In this document: piece after piece, positions 19,894 through 28,719 of the stretch
How the letters are laid out: each line of letters starts with the position of its first letter
Numbering within the stretch: the stretch's first letter is position 1
DNA from: CBDHFQ01 sp965262565
GTDB taxonomy: Bacteria; Bacteroidota; Bacteroidia; J057
Direction of reading: 5' to 3'
DNA length: 64,000 nucleotides
Assembly (NCBI GenBank): GCA_965262565.1
Contig: CBDHFQ010000017.1
Location: forward strand, 287,370-351,369
Made by a program: the position numbers and the translations under genes
The notes under the pieces: model-generated
Databases searched by the model: none
What the model was told of the DNA's origin: nothing
What the model saw: only the letters and a program-made list of their open reading frames with translations

Positions 19894-21000
19894 TCAATTT
19901 ATTATTAACTTCAAATAAACTGGAAAGTGATCACTATATCCTCTTTCCTGGAAATCGCCTCTAAATATTCCTCTTCGGGGGTTATTTTTAGCTCTACTTG
20001 AACCTCCTACTCTTAAAAACTCCGGATTATAAATGGAAGCGGACCTGGAAACGTATTTAATCTTTCCAGGTGTATGTAAAAGATCTTCGCTGACTAAAAA
20101 CTGATCAAACAAGTTCCACTCTCCCCTAAATGTAAGTGTACCGCTGGTATTTCTATCTAGCAAGCCAGCGGTAGCGTTGTAAAAGCCATCTTCCTTTACT
20201 TTATTAACATTTGTTTTAGCCCCTATTACCTCTTTTATACTTTTGTTTATCGGATCATCATTGAAATCCCCCATGAGAATGATATTGGATTCCCCATCCT
20301 CCTCCATTAATTCATCTAGTTTATCTCTCACTTTATTGGCGACAAGCAAGCGTTTAGGCTCTGTTTCTACTTGTCCGTTTCTTCTGGAAGGCCAGTGATT
20401 TACGACAAAAGTAATAGGCTCGTCAGCGATAGTTCCCTGGACAAAAAGGATATCTCTTGTTTTAATATCTGGATTTTCGGGAAATTCTACTCTGATTGAT
20501 TCTTTATACTCTAACATAAAAATCTCGGGATCATACATTAAGGCAACATCAATCCCTCGGGGATCAGGAGAATCCTCCTGAATAAATGAATATTTTCCGC
20601 TAATACTACTCTGTGCCACTAAGTCTTCCATGACTTCTTTATTCTCAATCTCCGCTAATCCCAATATTTCTGGTCCATCACTATCTCCCAATTGACTGAT
20701 GACATGTGCGATACGCTTTAATTTTTCCTGGTATTTTTCCTCTGTCCAGTTATATCTACCTTGAGGAAGAAAATCACCATCAGCCGTTGAAGGATCATCT
20801 TCAGCATCAAATAAGTTTTCGACATTATAAAATCCTATAGTTATTTCCCCGATCGGGGTAGATGAAAATCCTATCTGACGAGTACTTTTATCCGCCTCTT
20901 CAGAAACGGGTGAAGTAGTTTTACAAGCTGATAGTAAAACAATAAAACCGGTCAGAAAACAGGAAAGGTTAAGCAGGCTGAAAGAGGGAAATTTATTCAT
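19894..21000 (-). CDS. Endonuclease/exonuclease/phosphatase-family lipoprotein
   Basis: The protein has a lipoprotein signal peptide ending in a lipobox (VLLSAC, about residue 26) and an EEP domain. EEP signatures are FYNVENLFD near the domain start, LAEIENKEV (metal-binding glutamate), VNHWPSRRNG, ILMGDFNDDP (catalytic D-x-N) and a final YSDHFPVYLKL (catalytic histidine). All catalytic elements are present. It is probably an exported nuclease or phosphodiesterase tethered to the outer or inner membrane. The ATG at 21000 gives the better lipoprotein signal; an in-frame ATG at 21021 also exists. It lies downstream of parA in place of the usual parB. Confidence 0.88.
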   Translation of the reverse strand: MNKFPSFSLLNLSCFLTGFIVLLSACKTTSPVSEEADKSTRQIGFSSTPIGEITIGFYNVENLFDAEDDPSTADGDFLPQGRYNWTEEKYQEKLKRIAHVISQLGDSDGPEILGLAEIENKEVMEDLVAQSSISGKYSFIQEDSPDPRGIDVALMYDPEIFMLEYKESIRVEFPENPDIKTRDILFVQGTIADEPITFVVNHWPSRRNGQVETEPKRLLVANKVRDKLDELMEEDGESNIILMGDFNDDPINKSIKEVIGAKTNVNKVKEDGFYNATAGLLDRNTSGTLTFRGEWNLFDQFLVSEDLLHTPGKIKYVSRSASIYNPEFLRVGGSSRAKNNPRRGIFRGDFQERGYSDHFPVYLKLIIN

Positions 21001-21191
21001 AAATAAAGTGAAGTTTATCATTCCTGGAATTCCTTTTTCAATTTGAGAAAATATTATGTTTCAATAAATCTTTAAGGCTTAATCGTCAAGCTTTTACTCA
21101 TTTTAATGGAACAAGGAATAGCAATTGCCACATAGAAGTATCTAGCAATTTGGAATTCATATATTTCAAAATCTAGAGAAAATATAAAAAA

Positions 21192-21209
21192 TTGAACATG
21201 TTCGTTCAA
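21192..21209. promoter_or_regulatory. 18-bp imperfect palindrome between parA and the EEP gene
   Basis: TTGAACATGTTCGTTCAA has outer arms TTGAAC/GTTCAA around a core that includes the self-complementary GAACATGTTC. It lies in the 255-bp gap upstream of the EEP-lipoprotein gene. It could be an operator for that gene or a partition-like site for the neighbouring ParA. It does not match the well-known parS consensus, so function is open. Confidence 0.3.
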
Positions 21210-21239
21210 CGTTCTTTATTACCTTTCATGGCTTCCGTG

Positions 21240-21278
21240 CATCTCCAATAATTAATATTGTTGGAGATGTATTTTTTT
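21240..21278. terminator. Hairpin with T-run at the 3' end of parA
   Basis: Arms CATCTCCAA and TTGGAGATG (9 bp, perfect) flank a 12-base loop and are followed on the plus strand by seven T within a short AT stretch. On the parA (minus) strand the hairpin begins about eight bases after the stop codon. The T-run is on the plus-strand side, so it is a better terminator for plus-strand readthrough, but it may also end or stabilise the parA transcript. Confidence 0.4.
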
Positions 21279-22074
21279 AGCTGGTAGTAGTAGATTTATT
21301 CAGCAATTTGGGATTATTTTTCAAGATCTCTTTCGCCAAGTTCAGGTAGTTAATCGCTCCTTTACTTTTAGCATCAAAATCCAACACAGGTCTACGAAAA
21401 CTTGGGGCTTCACTTAATTTGATATTTCTATGGACCACTGTTTTAAAAGCAAGGGTAGAAAAATGATTGCGAACATCATCCAATACCTGATTTGCCAACC
21501 TTAATCTGCTATCATACATCGTTAATAAGATCCCTTCAATCTCAAGATCTGGATTTAATCCCTGTTGGACCAACCTAACCGTATTAATAATCTTCGAAAG
21601 CCCTTCCAGTGCATAGTATTCACATTGAACTGGAATAATCACAGAATCAGATGCTACGAGTGCATTAATAGTAACAAGTCCGAGGGAAGGCGAACAGTCC
21701 AAAATAATGAAATCGAAATCATTTTTAATCGAGGCCAATACAGGTCGCATGAGTTTTTCCCTATTTGGCATTTGAACCATCCTCAATTCTGCCTCTACCA
21801 GGTCAATATGGGAAGGTATAAAATATAGATTCGGAAATGTTGATTCGTGAATAATATCTTTTGCCTCCAACGTCTGATCCATCATGCAATCATAAATCGT
21901 TAGTGCTTCCGGATCGGGATCATACCCTATCCCTGAAGTAGCATTGGCTTGAGGATCTACATCGACGATCAATGTTCTATATTCTAAGGCTGCCAGACTG
22001 GCTCCAAGATTAACAGCTGTGGTCGTTTTTCCTACTCCTCCTTTTTGATTAGCCAGACAAATGATTTTCGCCAT
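21277..22074 (-). CDS. parA: ParA/Soj chromosome-partition ATPase
   Basis: The 265-residue cytosolic ATPase has the deviant Walker A of the ParA/MinD group (KGGVGKTT, residues 11-18, with the signature lysine first), Walker A' (VDVDPQANAT, about 38-47) and Walker B (FIILDCSPSLG, about 122-132). The length is typical of chromosomal ParA. It segregates chromosome origins together with ParB/parS. In most Bacteroidota parB follows directly; here it does not, and the downstream gene is an unrelated EEP-family lipoprotein. Confidence 0.95.
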   Translation of the reverse strand: MAKIICLANQKGGVGKTTTAVNLGASLAALEYRTLIVDVDPQANATSGIGYDPDPEALTIYDCMMDQTLEAKDIIHESTFPNLYFIPSHIDLVEAELRMVQMPNREKLMRPVLASIKNDFDFIILDCSPSLGLVTINALVASDSVIIPVQCEYYALEGLSKIINTVRLVQQGLNPDLEIEGILLTMYDSRLRLANQVLDDVRNHFSTLAFKTVVHRNIKLSEAPSFRRPVLDFDAKSKGAINYLNLAKEILKNNPKLLNKSTTTS

Positions 22075-22142
22075 GTTAATAGATTTCTGTAAAGTTAGGC
22101 TATAAATATAAACATTTGCTATTACAATAAACGCAAAAGCCT

Positions 22143-22844
22143 CTATATCATTATCATTTTTTCCAATACGTCTCCCACATAATATGAAACCAAAGCCGCG
22201 ATTCCTCCCAATGCCAGGGTTTCAAACAATCCTCTCAATATAGACTTTTTCGTAATGTAAGCTTTTAGTATCCCTATACCTGCAAAGGCAACAAATGTGA
22301 GTGCACATGACCATATAAAAAGCTCATTAGCAGGCACATCCATTCCCATTCCGAATAAGTAGGCCAATAAAGGAATGAGTCCTATACATACAAAAGACAG
22401 GTAAGTAACGGCCCCCATAATAACAGGCGATTTTTGTTCTGGAAGCATCTCCAGTTTTTCTATCATAAGTGTATTTATCCATAGTTGCTTATCTTTTTTT
22501 ACCAAAGCTACTACCTCTTTTAACAGCGTGCCTGAGAAGCCCTTATTCGAATAAATTTCCTCAAGGTCGGATTCAGCCAAAGAAGGATGTTGATCTATCC
22601 CCTTTTCTATTCTACGCAAGAACTTATGATAATTATCCAGCTCTGAACGAGTCGATAAATAAGCTCCTACGGACATGGCAAACCCATCAGCCAATAAATT
22701 TGCGAAACCCAAAATAAGTACTACAGATACAGATAGCTCAGCACCGGCAGATCCAGCGACGACAGCGAAAGTAGTTACACTTCCATCTATTCCCCCATAG
22801 ACAAATTCACCAAGATATTCCTGAAATCGACTTAATTTTTTCAT
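22143..22844 (-). CDS. VIT1/CCC1-family metal transporter
   Basis: The 233-residue membrane protein starts with the family signature YGGIDGSVTTFAVVAGSAGA in the first helix. It has a second helix LADGFAMSVGAYLSTRSE, a charged cytosolic helical hairpin (about 68-125; the family's metal-binding region) and three C-terminal helices. Eukaryotic members export Fe2+ or Mn2+ into the vacuole; bacterial members probably move Fe2+/Mn2+ out of the cytosol. It lies upstream of parA on the same strand with a gap of about 70 bp. Confidence 0.9.
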   Translation of the reverse strand: MKKLSRFQEYLGEFVYGGIDGSVTTFAVVAGSAGAELSVSVVLILGFANLLADGFAMSVGAYLSTRSELDNYHKFLRRIEKGIDQHPSLAESDLEEIYSNKGFSGTLLKEVVALVKKDKQLWINTLMIEKLEMLPEQKSPVIMGAVTYLSFVCIGLIPLLAYLFGMGMDVPANELFIWSCALTFVAFAGIGILKAYITKKSILRGLFETLALGGIAALVSYYVGDVLEKMIMI

Positions 22845-22951
22845 AAAAAGTGGACAGATGAATGTTTTAGTAGCATTAAGCGACTTGAATGTATTATCTT
22901 TTTTATTTTTTTACACTTGTTTGTGCAAGTAGAGTTATTTTTTGTGCGTAT

Positions 22952-23794
22952 ATGATTCAAACAGAAATCCTTATAAAAAAGGCTTCAGGCGATTTGGTAC
23001 CCTTCGACGTATCAAAGTTAGAACAATCTTTAACAAATGCGGGAGCGTCTGAAGCGGCAGTGTCCGATATTAGCTATGAAATTGAGCAATCCCTCCAGCA
23101 TGGCATGTCCACTAAGCAAATTTATCAAAAAGCATTTAGCTTACTAAAAGCCAGGTCCAAACCCTGCGCTTCCAGGTATAAATTAAAAAAAGCTATCATG
23201 GAATTAGGTCCTTCGGGTTACCCATTTGAAAAATTCATCGGAGAGTTACTCAGGGAACAGGGATACCTTATCGAGGTAGGCATCATTCAGAAGGGAAATT
23301 GTATTACTCACGAAATAGATGTTCTTGCAGAGACACCTCAAAAATATCTGGGTATAGAATGTAAATTCGGAAATAGTGCGGATAAAAAAGTGAATGTCAA
23401 AGTACCTCTTTATATACAATCCCGATTTGAGGATTTAAAAAATAAATGGAAACATAATACTGAATTGGTAGGAAAACAGTTTGAATACTGGATCGTCACA
23501 AATACTGCTTTTACAGAGGATGCCAAAACGTATGGGAAATGTGCCGGACTCCTATTGATAAGCTGGAATTATCCCGAACGTAAAAGCCTTAAATCTCTCA
23601 TTGAGCAGAGCAGTTTGTATCCGGTGACAAGCTTACTAAGCTTAACCAAAAAGGAGAAATCTCATATCCTGGAAAATGGAATTGTTTTATGCAGACACTT
23701 AAAGAAAAATATAGACATTCTGGAAAGACTTAGATGGCCTCAGCGTAAAATTGGTAAAACGCTAAAAGAAATTGATGAATTATGCACTATGTAG
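22952..23794 (+). CDS. ATP-cone domain fused to Mrr-like restriction endonuclease
   Basis: The 280-residue protein has two parts. Residues 1-87 form an ATP-cone (IKKASGDLVPFDVSKLEQSL, then STKQIYQKAFSLLK), the nucleotide-binding module of NrdR and ribonucleotide reductases. Residues 90-210 carry a PD-(D/E)XK nuclease core, with HEIDVLAE (D123) and GIECKFGN (E136, K138) as the catalytic D...E-x-K. The ATG at 22952 (MIQTEILIKK) starts exactly at the ATP-cone; the ATG at 22889 would add an odd hydrophobic leader. It is divergent from the VIT gene. It may be a nucleotide-gated DNase in repair or defence; the target is unknown. Confidence 0.8.
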   Translation: MIQTEILIKKASGDLVPFDVSKLEQSLTNAGASEAAVSDISYEIEQSLQHGMSTKQIYQKAFSLLKARSKPCASRYKLKKAIMELGPSGYPFEKFIGELLREQGYLIEVGIIQKGNCITHEIDVLAETPQKYLGIECKFGNSADKKVNVKVPLYIQSRFEDLKNKWKHNTELVGKQFEYWIVTNTAFTEDAKTYGKCAGLLLISWNYPERKSLKSLIEQSSLYPVTSLLSLTKKEKSHILENGIVLCRHLKKNIDILERLRWPQRKIGKTLKEIDELCTM

Positions 23795-23879
23795 GCTTCA
23801 TTTATCATTAAAATCTTATAATAAATATTTAATAATCAATTGTTTGATGCTTTCCTTATCAGTATCAATATTTTGAGGA

Positions 23880-24914
23880 CTAGTTGGTTAATTTTCTATC
23901 TCTGTCAAAATTGTGCGTTTCTTTAGAACCATCAGGATTGACGATAGTCCCCTGGCCATGTTTCATATCCATATACCACTCTCCTACATATTGTTTTTCA
24001 TCGACAAAGGTATATGTTCCCTGACCTTGCTTTTTTCCTCTTACCCATTCTCCTTCATACACATCACCATTAGAGTAGAAGAAAGTTCCTTTGCCACTAA
24101 AAAAACCTCTCTCGAAAGACCCTTCATATGTACCATCGGTAGTAGTACATTTTCCCTGGCCCGTAGCTTCGTCATCTTCCCAAACCCCTTCTAACAAGCG
24201 GCTATTTATTTTATAGGTCCCTTTCCCTTCTTTTCTCCCTTCTATCCAGTTACCTATATACAAAGTTTCAACACTTCCTTTAGAATGTTTCCATTCCCCA
24301 TATCCATGAAATTTACCATTAAGAAATTCTCCTCTATATTCTTCCTTCACGTCTGCTTCTTCTCTCATCTGTACTCCTACTCCATTTTGCTGACCATATG
24401 CCCATTCTCCATCATATAAATATCCCGATTTTGTTAATCTACCATTTCCCTGACGTTCCCCTTGTACGAAATCTCCCTCATATATCGACCCATCTCTATA
24501 TTTATACATCCCATTTCCATGGCGTTGATCCTTAAACCAATCTCCTACATAAGCTCCTCCCTGCGCATAAGTCATTTTACCTTTTCCATGCATTCTGTCA
24601 TTCATCCACTCACCTTCATACACATTACCACTTTTAAAAAAGTACTTTCCTTTCCCGTTTCTCATTCCTTTATCGTAATCTCCTACAAATACGGTGTCCC
24701 CTCTCATATCTATTAATACTCCAAATCCGTGCTGCTTATTTTCGTTAAACATACCAATATAAGTGTATCCATTTCTATAATGAACAGTCCGAATCTCCTT
24801 ATTCACTTCATCCTCTAATGAATTAGCATCCGCTTGTCCCAGTATTACATTACTTAGCATGACGAAACACACTAGTATTGAGGCTTGAACTACACTTATT
24901 AATCTCGTCTTCAT
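23880..24914 (-). CDS. MORN-repeat protein, exported
   Basis: An export signal (KTRLISVVQASILVCFVMLS, cleavage near LGQA) is followed by about a dozen MORN repeats of 22-24 residues, with the recurring pattern Y-x-G-(D/E)-W/F-x-x-G-x-x-x-G-x-G (for example YEGEWMNDRMHGKGKMTYAQ). MORN repeats form elongated beta-sheets that bind lipids or proteins. The start at 24914 gives a clean signal peptide; the ATG two codons earlier (24920) is equally possible, and a longer frame reaches 24986. The location is probably periplasmic or surface; function is unknown. Confidence 0.82.
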   Translation of the reverse strand: MKTRLISVVQASILVCFVMLSNVILGQADANSLEDEVNKEIRTVHYRNGYTYIGMFNENKQHGFGVLIDMRGDTVFVGDYDKGMRNGKGKYFFKSGNVYEGEWMNDRMHGKGKMTYAQGGAYVGDWFKDQRHGNGMYKYRDGSIYEGDFVQGERQGNGRLTKSGYLYDGEWAYGQQNGVGVQMREEADVKEEYRGEFLNGKFHGYGEWKHSKGSVETLYIGNWIEGRKEGKGTYKINSRLLEGVWEDDEATGQGKCTTTDGTYEGSFERGFFSGKGTFFYSNGDVYEGEWVRGKKQGQGTYTFVDEKQYVGEWYMDMKHGQGTIVNPDGSKETHNFDRDRKLTN

Positions 24915-25142
24915 CTCCATGCTGTTATTGAAATAAAACCTTTCTGACAATCCTATCCTTTCTAAAAACATACGATAGATACACATTTTGTCTTTAAAAT
25001 ATTACTAAAGCTTACTTGTTTCAACAATAATAAGATATCACTGGCTTACATTCATACATGAATTGCAAATCAACTACTTCTGGAATATGCCACGTTTTTT
25101 AGCAATTATGCATTTTTTTTTTCTGAATAAAATTTTTAATTC

Positions 25143-25150
25143 TATATTTG
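25143..25150 (+). promoter_or_regulatory. Candidate Bacteroidota -7 promoter element (TATATTTG)
   Basis: TATATTTG fits the TAnnTTTG -7 consensus of the Bacteroidota primary sigma factor and lies about 20 bp before the FtsB/DivIC start codon. A T-rich stretch lies at the -33 distance, but no clear TTTG, so the call is tentative. Confidence 0.35.
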
Positions 25151-25171
25151 TTTCTACATGATAAAAATCAA

Positions 25172-25456
25172 ATGAAACTTTCTCATCTTCTGCATAATAA
25201 GTATTTCATTGTCCTGATTTTTGCCGGGATATGGATAGTGTTGTTGGACAGTTACAACCTCATTGCTCAATATAAAGTTTCTCAACAAATTTCTTCTCTC
25301 ATTTACGATATTGATTATTATCAAAGTGCCATAGAAAAAATTGATTATCGCACAGACCAGCTTCACAATAATTCTGTAGAACTTGAAAGAATTGCCAGAG
25401 AAAAGTACTTCATGAAACGCGATAATGAAGATGTATTCTTCATCGTTGATAAGTAA
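25172..25456 (+). CDS. Septum-formation initiator, FtsB/DivIC family
   Basis: The bitopic membrane protein of 94 residues has a short cytosolic tail, one transmembrane helix (about 10-32, FIVLIFAGIWIVLLDSYNL), a coiled coil (about 38-72) and the conserved C-terminal LERIAREKYFMKRDNEDVFF. This matches the FtsB/DivIC family, which bridges FtsL and FtsQ in the divisome. The ATG at 25172 (MKLSHLL) is taken; the upstream in-frame codon at 25148 is TTG. It stands alone on the plus strand ahead of htrA. Confidence 0.85.
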   Translation: MKLSHLLHNKYFIVLIFAGIWIVLLDSYNLIAQYKVSQQISSLIYDIDYYQSAIEKIDYRTDQLHNNSVELERIAREKYFMKRDNEDVFFIVDK

Positions 25457-25612
25457 TTAATTAGCTACTCATTAACACGAATTTAACACTACTTTTCTCA
25501 ACACCTTCCTCCTGTTTGCGTAATTACATCTAACATTTCTAACATATATAGAACCTTACAAGGTAATTTCAACTTATTTAAATAATAAGTTTTGAATAAA
25601 ATCATATAAAAA

Positions 25613-27124
25613 ATGAAGAATACATTAAAATTCGTTCTTGCAGCGATGCTTGGAAGCGCTCTCACCATTAGCACATTGTACTGGGCACCATTTAATAACA
25701 AGGTGGTAAAAATTGAGCATGTAGATGCTACTCCCACTTTATCGGCTAGATATACAGAAGAACAAGCTACGACCAATGCCCCTTTAGATTTTACCGTACC
25801 CGCTGAGAAAACTACCCCGGCTGTAGTGAATATTACCTCTACCATCGTTGGCAATGAAGCTAATGATCCGAGAACAGAACAACTTCCCGAAGCATTTAGA
25901 GATTTTTTTGGTCCTTATTTCGATGAGGATTCAGGTAAACCTCAAGTAGGGACTGGTTCAGGAGTGATCATTAGTTCGGACGGTTATATAGTTACTAACA
26001 ATCACGTGATAGATAATGCCTCTGATATTGAGGTCGCTTTAGTAGATAAACGCACGTATAAAGCAAAGCTTATAGGAACCGATCCTTCCACGGATTTAGC
26101 TCTCATAAAGATAGCAGAAAATGATCTGACGTATATTACTATTGGCAATTCTGATAATGTAAAGGTAGGAGAATGGGTACTGGCTGTGGGAAATCCCTTT
26201 AGGCTGACATCTACGGTTACAGCTGGAATAGTTAGTGCGATAGGAAGGAGTATTGATATCCTAAGAAGTCGTGCAGAATTTCCTATAGAATCATTTATTC
26301 AGACTGATGCTGCTGTCAATCCTGGAAATAGTGGAGGAGCCTTAGTTGATTTAAACGGAAATCTCATTGGAATCAATACAGCCATAGCTACCAGAAGGGG
26401 AAGTTATGAAGGATATTCATTTGCGGTGCCATCAAATATAGTGGCTAAAGTGGTGGAAGATTTATTACAATATGGGAAGGTCCAGCGTGGATTTATAGGA
26501 GCAACTATATTGGGCGTAAACGGGACCTTAGCTAAAGATAAAAATCTAACTGTCAGCGAGGGTGTGTATATCAGTGATCTTACAGATAATGGAGCTGCAA
26601 AAAGTGCTGGCATTGAAGTAGGAGATGTGGTTACTCGCGTGGATGGAATTGAGGTAAAGGATTCTCCAAAATTACTTGAACTGCTGGGACGTAAAAGACC
26701 TGGTGATGCGGTAGAATTATCTATTAATCGCTTCGGGGAGGAAAAAACATTTGAAGTTATCCTAAAAAGTGGTGAAGAAATAGGAGGTCAATTTGCTTCC
26801 AGTTCCAATGATCAAGAAGAAGATATAACAGATGTTCAAGAAGTATTAGGAGTAGCGCTTGAAAAAATAGAAGGAGAGCAAGCTGAAAGTTACGGATTGG
26901 ATTTCGGATTACAGGTCAAATCTATTTACGATGGTAAAGTTAAAGAAAGTACCGACCTCAGAAAAGGATTCATCATTACTCACGTGAATAGAGTCCCTGT
27001 CGAAAGTCTGAATCAATTTGAAAATGTGTTAAAGAGTGCTTATAGGGACAATAGCGGCGTAATGTTACAAGGTAGATATCCTAACAACCCCAAAAAATAC
27101 TATTATGCCTTTGGCATGGATTGA
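25613..27124 (+). CDS. htrA: HtrA/Deg-family periplasmic serine protease
   Basis: The protein has an N-terminal signal or anchor helix (about 5-25), a trypsin-like domain with the intact catalytic triad H131 (NNHVID), D161 (STDLALIKI) and S240 (NPGNSGGAL), and two PDZ domains (about 290-380 and 405-500; GVYISDLTDNGAAKSAGIEVGD marks the first). It degrades or chaperones misfolded envelope proteins. The second PDZ is more diverged, as in many DegP/DegQ homologues from Bacteroidota. The gene is monocistronic and is followed by a strong terminator at 27181. Confidence 0.95.
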   Translation: MKNTLKFVLAAMLGSALTISTLYWAPFNNKVVKIEHVDATPTLSARYTEEQATTNAPLDFTVPAEKTTPAVVNITSTIVGNEANDPRTEQLPEAFRDFFGPYFDEDSGKPQVGTGSGVIISSDGYIVTNNHVIDNASDIEVALVDKRTYKAKLIGTDPSTDLALIKIAENDLTYITIGNSDNVKVGEWVLAVGNPFRLTSTVTAGIVSAIGRSIDILRSRAEFPIESFIQTDAAVNPGNSGGALVDLNGNLIGINTAIATRRGSYEGYSFAVPSNIVAKVVEDLLQYGKVQRGFIGATILGVNGTLAKDKNLTVSEGVYISDLTDNGAAKSAGIEVGDVVTRVDGIEVKDSPKLLELLGRKRPGDAVELSINRFGEEKTFEVILKSGEEIGGQFASSSNDQEEDITDVQEVLGVALEKIEGEQAESYGLDFGLQVKSIYDGKVKESTDLRKGFIITHVNRVPVESLNQFENVLKSAYRDNSGVMLQGRYPNNPKKYYYAFGMD

Positions 27125-27180
27125 TCTACTGTATACTATCTATGGTATGAATATAATTAGATGATAAGCTTGAATTCATC

Positions 27181-27214
27181 AAATATAGGACGCATTTTTG
27201 CGTCCTATATTTTT
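27181..27214 (+). terminator. Rho-independent terminator of htrA
   Basis: There is a perfect 14-bp stem, AAATATAGGACGCA (27181-27194) pairing with TGCGTCCTATATTT (27199-27212), with a four-T loop and the T-tract built into the 3' arm. It lies 57 bp after the htrA stop and before asnS, so asnS needs its own promoter or readthrough. It also argues against the upstream TTG at 27198 as the asnS start, because that codon lies inside the stem-loop. Confidence 0.85.
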
Positions 27215-27245
27215 AAATGAGCTTAGCGATCTAGTAAACATTCTT

Positions 27246-28676
27246 ATGCAACGCACTTCTGTCAAAGAGACCCTTCAGCTTAGTCCTGAAAACCAGGAAA
27301 TATTAATCCAGGGATGGGTTAGAACATTTAGAGCTAATCGATTTCTGAATATTAATGATGGTTCTACGATAAATAATCTGCAAGTAGTCATAGATTTTGA
27401 AAACTATCCTGAAGAATTTCTAAGTAGAATAAATACAGGTGCTTGTATCAGCGTTAAAGGAAAACTGGTTTCCTCTCAAGGTAGTGGTCAGAAAGTGGAG
27501 CTACTGGCAGATCATCTCGACATTCTGGGTGATTCAGATGCTGCTACTTATCCCATGCAACCCAGAAAACACTCCTTGGAGTTTTTGAGGTCAAAGGCGC
27601 ATCTACGATTGAGGACGAATACTTTCGGAGCCATTTTCAGAATCAGGCATGCCCTATCTTATGCCGTTCACCATTACTTTCACATTAATGGATTCTACAA
27701 CCTTCATACCCCTATTATTACAGGTAGTGATGCAGAAGGAGCAGGAGAAATGTTCAGAGTCAGTACCATTCCTTTGGAAAACATTCCTCTCACAGAAGAA
27801 AAACAGGTAGATTGGAAAGAGGATTTCTTCGGTAAGCAAACACATTTGACCGTTTCTGGCCAGCTAGAAGCAGAAGTAGGGGCATTAGCCCTGGGGAAAG
27901 TTTATACTTTCGGGCCGACTTTTAGAGCAGAAAACTCCAATACTTCCAGGCATTTAGCAGAATTTTGGATGATAGAGCCTGAAATTTCGTTCGCAGATAT
28001 TAATGATTTGATGGATCTGGCGGAAGATTTTGTCCAATCTATCATTCGATTTGTCATGAATCACTGTCAGGATGATTTAACATATTTACATAATCGTATA
28101 GAGCAGGAGGAAAAAAACATGAAAAAAGAGGATAGAAGACCTATGCCTCTCCTGGATACATTAACATTTGTCACAGACAACAGCTTTGAACGAATTACTT
28201 ATTCCGAAGCAGTAGATGTACTTTTACAATCCAAACCTTATAAAAAGAAAAAATTTCAATATCCCGTTGCCTGGGGAAATGACCTTCAATCTGAACATGA
28301 GAGATATTTAGTGGAAAAAAAGTTCCAGAAACCTGTCATCGTCAGAGACTATCCAAAAGGTATTAAAGCTTTTTACATGAAGATGAATGAGGACGACAAA
28401 ACTGTAGCAGCTATGGATATTTTGTTTCCAGGAATCGGAGAGGTAGTAGGTGGCTCTCAAAGGGAACACAGAATGGAACCGTTAACTGCCAGGATGAAGG
28501 AAATGGAAATTCCAGAAGAGGATCTTTGGTGGTATTTGGAATTAAGAGCCTTTGGGACAGCCCCACACAGTGGGTTTGGGTTAGGTCTTGAACGCATGCT
28601 CCAGTTTATTACCGGTATGGGCAACATAAGGGATGTTATTCTCTTTCCCAGAACACCTAAGAATGCTGATTTTTAG
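27246..28676 (+). CDS. asnS: Asparaginyl-tRNA synthetase
   Basis: The class II aminoacyl-tRNA synthetase charges tRNA-Asn. It has an N-terminal OB-fold anticodon-binding domain (about 18-105, ILIQGWVRTFRANRF), motif 2 (FRAENSNTSRHLAEFWMIEPE) and motif 3 (GFGLGLERMLQFITGM). It is full length at 476 residues. The ATG at 27246 (MQRTSVKETL) is chosen; a longer in-frame reading from TTG at 27198 begins inside the htrA terminator. Cytosolic and essential in most bacteria. Confidence 0.97.
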   Translation: MQRTSVKETLQLSPENQEILIQGWVRTFRANRFLNINDGSTINNLQVVIDFENYPEEFLSRINTGACISVKGKLVSSQGSGQKVELLADHLDILGDSDAATYPMQPRKHSLEFLRSKAHLRLRTNTFGAIFRIRHALSYAVHHYFHINGFYNLHTPIITGSDAEGAGEMFRVSTIPLENIPLTEEKQVDWKEDFFGKQTHLTVSGQLEAEVGALALGKVYTFGPTFRAENSNTSRHLAEFWMIEPEISFADINDLMDLAEDFVQSIIRFVMNHCQDDLTYLHNRIEQEEKNMKKEDRRPMPLLDTLTFVTDNSFERITYSEAVDVLLQSKPYKKKKFQYPVAWGNDLQSEHERYLVEKKFQKPVIVRDYPKGIKAFYMKMNEDDKTVAAMDILFPGIGEVVGGSQREHRMEPLTARMKEMEIPEEDLWWYLELRAFGTAPHSGFGLGLERMLQFITGMGNIRDVILFPRTPKNADF

Positions 28677-28719
28677 GACGATAATACTCTTTTCTTGTCT
28701 GGTAATATTTGGCTGCCTA

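Noticed and set aside
25498..25854. 118-residue minus-strand frame over the htrA start
   Set aside because: Lies antisense to the htrA signal region; the plus-strand protein is clearly real.
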